This document shows positions 59,127 through 64,000 of a DNA stretch of 64,000 nt, piece by piece. The notes under the pieces were generated by a model that saw nothing but the letters and a program-made list of their open reading frames with translations, made no database searches and was not told where the DNA came from. This stretch comes from Bacteroidales bacterium UBA4772 (GTDB lineage: Bacteria > Bacteroidota > Bacteroidia > Bacteroidales > VadinHA17): assembly GCA_002403305.1 (NCBI GenBank), contig DHHM01000011.1:159739-223738 (forward strand), written 5' to 3'. How positions within the stretch are numbered: position 1 is the stretch's first letter; every line of letters begins with the position of its first letter. The position numbers were made by a program, and so were the translations under genes.

Positions 59127-59420
59127 ATGATACTTAGCACCTGCGGACTCAAATGTGATGAATGCGAGTTCTATACCAAAACCTGCGCCGGATGCCGTAA
59201 CGTGAAGGGCGCCACCTTCTGGGCAATAGAGATGATGCCCACAAAGGTATGCTCTCTATACGATTGCGCTGTGAACCAGCGGGGCTTTACAGACTGCGGC
59301 GACTGTGCCGAGCTGCCATGCGAGACCTTCCTTCAGATGAAGGATCCGGCCATCTCCGACGAGGAAAATCAGCGGATGGTGGGGATGAGGGTCGCGCTGC
59401 TGCGTGCCGGTAAAAACTGA
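59127..59420 (+). CDS. DUF3795 cysteine-rich protein
   Basis: 97 residues from ATG 59127 with the family Cys pattern: LSTCGLKCDECEFYTKTCAGC at the N-terminus and CSLYDCAVNQRGFTDCGDCAELPCE in the middle. Probably binds zinc or an Fe-S cluster; role unknown. The T9SS remnant follows after two bases. Confidence 0.85.
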   Translation: MILSTCGLKCDECEFYTKTCAGCRNVKGATFWAIEMMPTKVCSLYDCAVNQRGFTDCGDCAELPCETFLQMKDPAISDEENQRMVGMRVALLRAGKN

Positions 59421-59422
59421 CG

Positions 59423-59923
59423 TTGTTAAGCGGGTGTAACCGTGAGGACAGCATTTCATACTGTTTACATGATGCTGGCGCTGACGGACCACGGAAAGCC
59501 GACGGCAGCCTCCCGCATATCGAATACATGCACCTGGCACAGGGAAGCGACCTCATCGACGCCGGGGTGAACGTGGGCATGCCGTTCGCAGGCTCAGCCT
59601 CTGACCTGGGCTGTTTCGAGACGGGACTGACAGCCGTGAGCCTCCTCAGTGCACCAGGTGCAGCAACCTTTTATCCCAATCCGGTTAGCACCACGGGATA
59701 CATCCGTTTCGAGGCTGCAGAGGCGGGTCATTGCGTGGTGCAACTCCATGATGTCACCGGCAAATTGGTGAAGAGAGTTGCCGTAAGAGATGTCGAACCC
59801 GGTGAGAGCATCCTGACCGCGGACCTCTCAGGCCTGCATGACGGGGTTTACATATGCAGGGTCCTGCTGAACGGAAAACCTCTTTTCACGCTCCGGTTCC
59901 TGAAAGTCGGCGCCGCCGGATAA
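59423..59923 (+). pseudogene. C-terminal remnant of a T9SS cargo (pectate lyase-like)
   Basis: From about codon 20 the frame reads GPRKADGSLPHIEYMHLAQG, SDLIDAGVNVGMPF and GSASDLGCFE, the end of a right-handed beta-helix lyase of the pectate lyase type, followed by a complete T9SS type A sorting domain (FYPNPVSTTGYIRFEAAEAG, VVQLHDVTGKLVKRV, GLHDGVYICRVLLNGK). The catalytic body and signal peptide are missing; the first codons fit nothing. It looks like a deletion remnant joined just behind the DUF3795 gene. The 136-bp gap after it shows no gene. Confidence 0.75.
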
Positions 59924-60059
59924 AATACTGATGCTTAAGGGCCCGGCATCGAATTCGTAATGCGGGCGAAAATATACACCTGAAGTAGGTCTCTTTGGCT
60001 CATTTTTTGAAGCATTAATGCTTTTTAAACTGTTCCCTGACCAACCTGATTTCCATGGA

Positions 60060-60755
60060 ATGAAAAAACTAACTCTCTTTTTATTGGTTCTCTTTCTGGC
60101 TGCTGTTACGGCGCTGCCACAGAATAGTGCCAGGAAGAGCGTCTTTGGTGTCAACACCGGCCTCTCAATGGCATATGACGAGTTCGCGGATAAGACGTTC
60201 ATCTATGATGCCGGTTTCGCCACCATGGGCCCTGACATCGAGGCGGAGTACCTCTATTACGGCAATTACTTCGGCTTCTCCTCCAGCATCGGCTATGCCA
60301 GTATCTTCTTCAATGAGAGGGCATACCAGTCTGAATATGACGGGACACTGAACGGCTATGGCACCAATGAGGTGTCAGCAGGGAATTACCAGGTTCTGAA
60401 GTTCCTCGTCGGCTTCACCCTGAAGCTCCCGGAATTCAACCATACCGAGGTGTTGTTTCTGACCCACCTTGGATACGCCTGCACAATACACCCTGACCTC
60501 ATAGTGACAAACAGCGAGCTGGGAGTGATAAACAGCATGGACAGAGACGCCGGAGGAGCTCCTGTTGCAAACCTGGGAGTGAAAATCAACTACTGGCTGA
60601 ATGGGCGCTACGGGGTGTCGCTGAATGGCAGCATGACCCTGACCGAGCCTTCATTCTACGACAGTACAGGTCCTGGCGGATACTTCACCATGCCAATGAA
60701 ATATTACAATGTTAACATTGACTTCGTCATAAACCTTAAATCCTCTTCGCTATGA
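60060..60755 (+). CDS. Secreted outer-membrane barrel-like protein
   Basis: 231 residues from ATG 60060. Signal peptide MKKLTLFLLVLFLAA...PQ, then amphipathic strands with aromatic girdles (LYYGNYFGFSSSIGYASIFF, VGFTLKLPEFN, VKINYWLNGRYGVSLNGSM, YYNVNIDFVINL). It overlaps the downstream lipoprotein gene by 4 bp (ATGA), so the two probably form a complex. Function unknown. Confidence 0.72.
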   Translation: MKKLTLFLLVLFLAAVTALPQNSARKSVFGVNTGLSMAYDEFADKTFIYDAGFATMGPDIEAEYLYYGNYFGFSSSIGYASIFFNERAYQSEYDGTLNGYGTNEVSAGNYQVLKFLVGFTLKLPEFNHTEVLFLTHLGYACTIHPDLIVTNSELGVINSMDRDAGGAPVANLGVKINYWLNGRYGVSLNGSMTLTEPSFYDSTGPGGYFTMPMKYYNVNIDFVINLKSSSL

Positions 60756-61771
60756 AAAGATCAGCATATTTGTTCCTCATACCCCTCCTCCTCGTCTCTT
60801 GCACGGGCAACAGGCTTAACTATGACAAAGGGATCATTCCGCCGGTGCCGGTGAACTTCACTTCAGTCAATTCGACGTTTGACGATTACAACTCGAATCT
60901 ACAGATATCCTGGACGGAAATGAACTTCAGCCTTATTTTTTCGACGAACAGAAATTCAGCCGGGAACGACTTCGACTTCGTTTATTACAAGGGACATATT
61001 GTGTTTGAGCTTCTGGACGGAGTCTTCGAAATGAATACCTCAGCTGAGGAGAACAGCCTGCTCGAAACTGTAAACAGCAGTAACAATGAGCTTGGTCCAT
61101 ATTTTACAAGCGATTATCCGTATCCTTTTTACTGGAATAAAGCGGCCGGGGACAAGAGTTTCTTATTCAGCAGCAACCCGGACAAGCGTTTCTTTTACAG
61201 CAGCGATCCGGACGGGAACCTCGATATCTTTTGCTGCAGTTATGAGTTCGGAGGAGATGTGTTTGATCCTGTGGGAGAGCCGTTCGCCCTGACCCCGTTA
61301 AACACGGCACATAATGAAGGGTACCTTTCAATTCATGGCGGTGCTGTGGAAAACAGGGAGACGGTCTGGTTCATGTCGGACCGCGATGGCTCCTACGATC
61401 TTTACAGTGCCACCGGCGAGGAGGGGAAGCTGATCAGCGAGTCGGCCACCGTCACCGTCACCCGGTCATCTGTGCTGAGCAGCAGCGCCGACGACAAGTG
61501 CCCATATATATGCGGAAATATGATGATCTTCACATCTGACCGCGAGGGCGGGTTCGGCGGGTTCGACCTGTGGTACTCTGTCTTTGACGGCCAGCAATGG
61601 TCGGCACCCGTCAACCTGGGCAGCGACATCAATACGGAGTATGATGAATACAGGCCTGTGGTTGTTGCAACAGGAGAGTCTTATATAAATGACCTGATGG
61701 TATTCTCCTCCAACCGCCCAGGCGGCAAGGGTGGGTTTGACCTGTACTATGCAGGGGTACCGAAGAGGTAG
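60752..61771 (+). CDS. Lipoprotein with WD40-like (PD40) beta-propeller
   Basis: 339 residues: lipobox LLVSC (about Cys17), then blades of PD40 type (FSLIFSTNRNSAGNDFDFVY, TVWFMSDRDGSYDLYSATG, MMIFTSDREGGFGGFDLWYS, MVFSSNRPGGKGGFDLYYAG). Similar propellers occur in PorE-like and TolB-like envelope proteins. Together with the preceding barrel-like protein it suggests an outer-membrane pair. Confidence 0.82.
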   Translation: MKRSAYLFLIPLLLVSCTGNRLNYDKGIIPPVPVNFTSVNSTFDDYNSNLQISWTEMNFSLIFSTNRNSAGNDFDFVYYKGHIVFELLDGVFEMNTSAEENSLLETVNSSNNELGPYFTSDYPYPFYWNKAAGDKSFLFSSNPDKRFFYSSDPDGNLDIFCCSYEFGGDVFDPVGEPFALTPLNTAHNEGYLSIHGGAVENRETVWFMSDRDGSYDLYSATGEEGKLISESATVTVTRSSVLSSSADDKCPYICGNMMIFTSDREGGFGGFDLWYSVFDGQQWSAPVNLGSDINTEYDEYRPVVVATGESYINDLMVFSSNRPGGKGGFDLYYAGVPKR

Positions 61772-61778
61772 GGGGTTT

Positions 61779-61834
61779 CAGTTGGCAGTCGGCAGTCGGC
61801 AGTTGGCAGTTTGCAGTTGGCAGTTGGCAGTTGG
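61779..61834. repeat. Eight-unit CAGTTGG/CAGTCGG heptad array
   Basis: Eight consecutive heptamers (CAGTTGG, CAGTCGG twice, CAGTTGG, CAGTTTG, CAGTTGG three times), 8 bp after the lipoprotein stop codon. Confidence 0.92.
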
Positions 61835-61880
61835 CAATAGTTGTATTTTGCTTATAATCAATATATTGATCGTCATGATC

Positions 61881-61939
61881 TGTCGGCCGGGATCTCCGCT
61901 ATGCTCCGACAGGACGGCCGCCAAAGGCGGTCAGACATT
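61881..61939. repeat. Double-hairpin element after the heptad array
   Basis: CTGTCGG/CCGACAG enclose a loop with CTCCGCTATG, followed by GCCGCC-AAA-GGCGGT. It resembles in parts the palindromic elements near 5.86 and 48.65 kb (GGTGGCCAAAGGCAGTC) and likewise stands beside heptads. Confidence 0.5.
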
Positions 61940-61961
61940 CAGACTTCAGATTTTCCGACCT

Positions 61962-63485
61962 TTAGCTAACAAACAAACTCTTACTGGAGTACTCCGGATC
62001 ACACGTCACATTCACATTCAGCTTGCGCAGCCCTGCCTCATCACCGGGGGTGGGTATGTGAGTCAGATGCACTTCGCAGTTACGCAACTGCTTGAGCTGC
62101 TCCAGGGCGGCCTGGGCGGCGGGATTGGTAAGTGCGCTTATGCTCAACAGTATAAGCGTCTCCTCCACGTCGAGGCTCACCTCCTTGCCGTTGAGAATAT
62201 CCTTTTTCAGATAAGTGACCGAATCAATAAGGTTCTTGGGCATAAGCAACAGGCTGTCGGGCAGCCCGGCCAGCTGCTTCGTGGCATTGAGTACCAGGCT
62301 TGAAGCTGCATGCATCAGCGGCGAGTTCTTGCCGGTGATGATGGTGCCGTCAGCCAGCTCTATCGCGGCCCCGCAGAAGAAGCCGGCGTTGCCCTTGCCG
62401 CTCTTCTTTGCCTCTTTAGCCGCCTTCCTGGCTGGCAATACCACCCTGCGGTCCTCGGCCCGCGCCCTGACCTTGCCCATGACATGTACTGCCTGTTCCA
62501 GCGTCTCCTTGTCAACCAGCCCCAGGGCATACTCCACGGCACACCTGAGATAGCGGCGGATGATCTCCTGATGGGCAGCCTCCTTTATGACAGCGTCATC
62601 AACTATTCCGGAGCTGGCACGGTTGACGCCCATGTCGGTTGGCGACTGGTACATCGACTCCCCGCCTGTGATTTTTTCCAGGATCCTCTTGAGAAGGTGG
62701 AACGCCTCTATGTCACGATTGTAGTTGACAACCTCCGTCCCGTAGGCATTCTTGTGGTATTCATCGGCGAGCACCTCATCCTTAAGGTCGACGGTGGCAG
62801 CCTCGTAGGCGATGTTTACCTTGTGGTCAATGGGCAGGTCCCAAATCGGAAAGGTCTCGAACTTGGCATAGCCCGCCTTGACACCCCGGCGGTACTCGTG
62901 GTAGAGGTTGCAGAGACAGGTGGCCAGCTTGCCGCTGCCGGGACCGGGGCCGGTGACGATCACAATCGGATGGGTGGTTTTGATGTACTCGTTGGCACCG
63001 TACCCTTCATCGCTAACTATCAGGTCTACATCCGTGGGATAGCCTTTGGTGGGATAATGAAGGTATACCTTTACCCCCCTGTGCTCAAGCTTGTTCTTGA
63101 AGGCTTTGGCGGGCGACTGATTCCTGTAGCGGGTGATAACCACGGCGGTCACCTCGATGCCCCACTCCCTGAAGTCGTCTATTGTCTTCAGCGCATCAAC
63201 GTCGTAGGTGATGCCGAAGTCAGCCCTCACCTTCTTCCTTTCAATGTCGCCGGCATGGATACAGAGGATCACATCGATCTTCTCCCTGAGCATCTGCAGC
63301 AGTCGCATCTTTACATTCGGATCGAATCCCGGCAGTACCCTGGAGGCATGGTAGTCGTACAGAAGCTTGCCCCCGAACTCGAGGTACAGTTTGTTGTTGA
63401 AGCGGTCAACCCTCTCAAGGATAGCAGCAGTCTGCTCCCTGAGGTATCTCTCATTGTCAAACCCCGTACGCTTTGTATCTGTCAT
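61962..63485 (-). CDS. DUF1846-family protein
   Basis: 507 residues, normal for the family: N-terminal GFDNERYLREQTAAILERV, RVLPGFDPNVK, VVITRYRNQSPAKAFKN, VTGPGPGSGKLATCLCNLYHEY (about 203-224; nucleotide-binding-like loop), the conserved APEF-like FETFPIWDLPIDHKVN and PTDMGVNRASSGIVDD. Members of DUF1846 bind nucleotide-like ligands, but the reaction is not established. A 181-bp intergenic region separates it from the kinase gene. Confidence 0.9.
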   Translation of the reverse strand: MTDTKRTGFDNERYLREQTAAILERVDRFNNKLYLEFGGKLLYDYHASRVLPGFDPNVKMRLLQMLREKIDVILCIHAGDIERKKVRADFGITYDVDALKTIDDFREWGIEVTAVVITRYRNQSPAKAFKNKLEHRGVKVYLHYPTKGYPTDVDLIVSDEGYGANEYIKTTHPIVIVTGPGPGSGKLATCLCNLYHEYRRGVKAGYAKFETFPIWDLPIDHKVNIAYEAATVDLKDEVLADEYHKNAYGTEVVNYNRDIEAFHLLKRILEKITGGESMYQSPTDMGVNRASSGIVDDAVIKEAAHQEIIRRYLRCAVEYALGLVDKETLEQAVHVMGKVRARAEDRRVVLPARKAAKEAKKSGKGNAGFFCGAAIELADGTIITGKNSPLMHAASSLVLNATKQLAGLPDSLLLMPKNLIDSVTYLKKDILNGKEVSLDVEETLILLSISALTNPAAQAALEQLKQLRNCEVHLTHIPTPGDEAGLRKLNVNVTCDPEYSSKSLFVS

Positions 63486-63666
63486 TTAAATCCCCCTGGA
63501 TAATTCCGCTAAGAATTACGATCAGCTTCCAATATTAAAGAAATTTTAAGCTCACGAAAGTTTTTGCGGATAAAATAATTTCCTCATTAGAAAATAATGA
63601 ATTAGCTTTGGCTTTGACAATCATGGAGTTGGCTTGTTTAAATCTTAGTGGTAAAATCATTATGTC

Positions 63667-64000
63667 ATGGATAAGAAAGGAACCCTGATACTGTTGCATA
63701 TCCCGGTCTGGGTCATAGCCATATTTATTGCCTGGTTCTTCAGTGCTGACGATTTTCCCGGAAGACGCCCGTCATATGTACTGCTCTCTACACTGGTCTC
63801 TTCGGTCTGGATGCTGGGGAGTTTCTACCTGTTTTACTCTTACCTGGTGCCAAAGTTCCTGACCGGGGGTAACAGGAGGCTTTTCTGGCTGTACGGGCTC
63901 ATCTTCGTTCTGATAATCATGCCTGTCGTCGGGCTGATCCTTTTACTGATAACAGGAACCAGCGCTCTGACCCTGGCGGAGACGCTCTCAGCGCAAGGGC
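63667..64000 (+). CDS. Sensor histidine kinase N-terminus (LytS/YehU-like), cut by window end
   Basis: The frame opens at ATG 63667 and stays open to the window end (111 codons). It encodes at least three membrane helices (LILLHIPVWVIAIFIAWFF, YVLLSTLVSSVWMLGSFYLF, GLIFVLIIMPVVGLILLL) with the spacing seen at the front of Bacteroidota LytS-type histidine kinases (his_kinase domain not visible). Kinase assignment rests on that topology only. Confidence 0.55.
   Translation, partial: MDKKGTLILLHIPVWVIAIFIAWFFSADDFPGRRPSYVLLSTLVSSVWMLGSFYLFYSYLVPKFLTGGNRRLFWLYGLIFVLIIMPVVGLILLLITGTSALTLAETLSAQG

Noticed and set aside
62310..63503. 397-codon open frame antisense to the DUF1846 gene
   Set aside because: The opposite strand encodes a full-length conserved family; the antisense product has no motif, signal or promoter.
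1..64000. tRNA or rRNA genes
   Set aside because: All gaps above 100 bp were read for conserved tRNA or rRNA features and none was recognised; short or odd tRNAs cannot be fully excluded by eye.

Overview
The window is chromosomal DNA from a Bacteroidota member, most likely an anaerobic or microaerobic Bacteroidales/Marinilabiliales-type organism. The evidence is mixed gene content and sequence style. Marker genes include a PorP/SprF protein, a remnant of a type IX secretion (T9SS) cargo C-terminus, Bacteroidota-style BamA with two Skp/OmpH genes, and DUF6089-like barrels. Many genes are preceded by the Bacteroidota -7 box TAnnTTTG, and clear Shine-Dalgarno sequences are rare. Ferredoxin-linked enzymes (KorAB, aldehyde ferredoxin oxidoreductase), futalosine-route menaquinone genes (mqnB, mqnD) and an Fe-type superoxide dismutase fit an oxygen-tolerant anaerobe. 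No rRNA, tRNA, CRISPR array, prophage or intact insertion sequence was recognised.

Layout. 0-4 kb: RNase G, then a reverse-strand ECF sigma / anti-sigma-like / DUF4097-like operon behind an ECF-type promoter and 48-bp tandem repeats. 4.2-4.4 kb: a possible small RNA ending in a strong terminator. 4.6-9.3 kb: a lipoprotein dipeptidase, a VOC protein, an SDR and an acyltransferase. 9.4-15 kb: a reverse-strand housekeeping run (hslR-like, pth, rplY, prs, engB, a YwqK-like lipoprotein, manA, a Dabb protein). 15-25 kb: udk, pdxJ, CBS-ACT protein, nadK, two barrels, uppS, bamA, two skp genes, murI; much of this serves envelope assembly. 25-31.5 kb: korAB and a 1147-residue sensor/receiver-like/PPDK-N protein. 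31.5-37 kb: fabD, folE, queD, mqnB, mqnD, sodB, a nitroreductase and a secreted protein. 37-48.5 kb: proline dehydrogenase next to a giant flavin/Fe-S fusion, a dying ECF sigma gene, porP, an OmpH lipoprotein, ftsB, a MoaD/ThiS-like carrier beside an AOR, and a KamA-family radical SAM enzyme with altered substrate residues. 48.8-64 kb: envelope and stress genes, several small conserved proteins, three shortened genes, a DUF1846 protein and the start of a LytS-type sensor kinase.

The most unusual layer is repetitive. Period-7 arrays (CAGTCGG type) sit just downstream of gene ends at five loci, often with imperfect-palindrome and TTAATTCT modules. At three loci (hslR-like, queD, DUF393) the last codons and stop of a gene are echoed downstream; at DUF393 this has grown into six copies of an exact 47-bp unit. 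In 53-60 kb three genes look shortened: an MBL-fold gene lacking its metal motif, an AIM24 gene lacking its centre, and a T9SS cargo reduced to its C-terminus.

Functions come from reading protein motifs by eye, without database searches. Family names are recall-based, and start sites are chosen from known family N-termini, signal peptides or overlaps.
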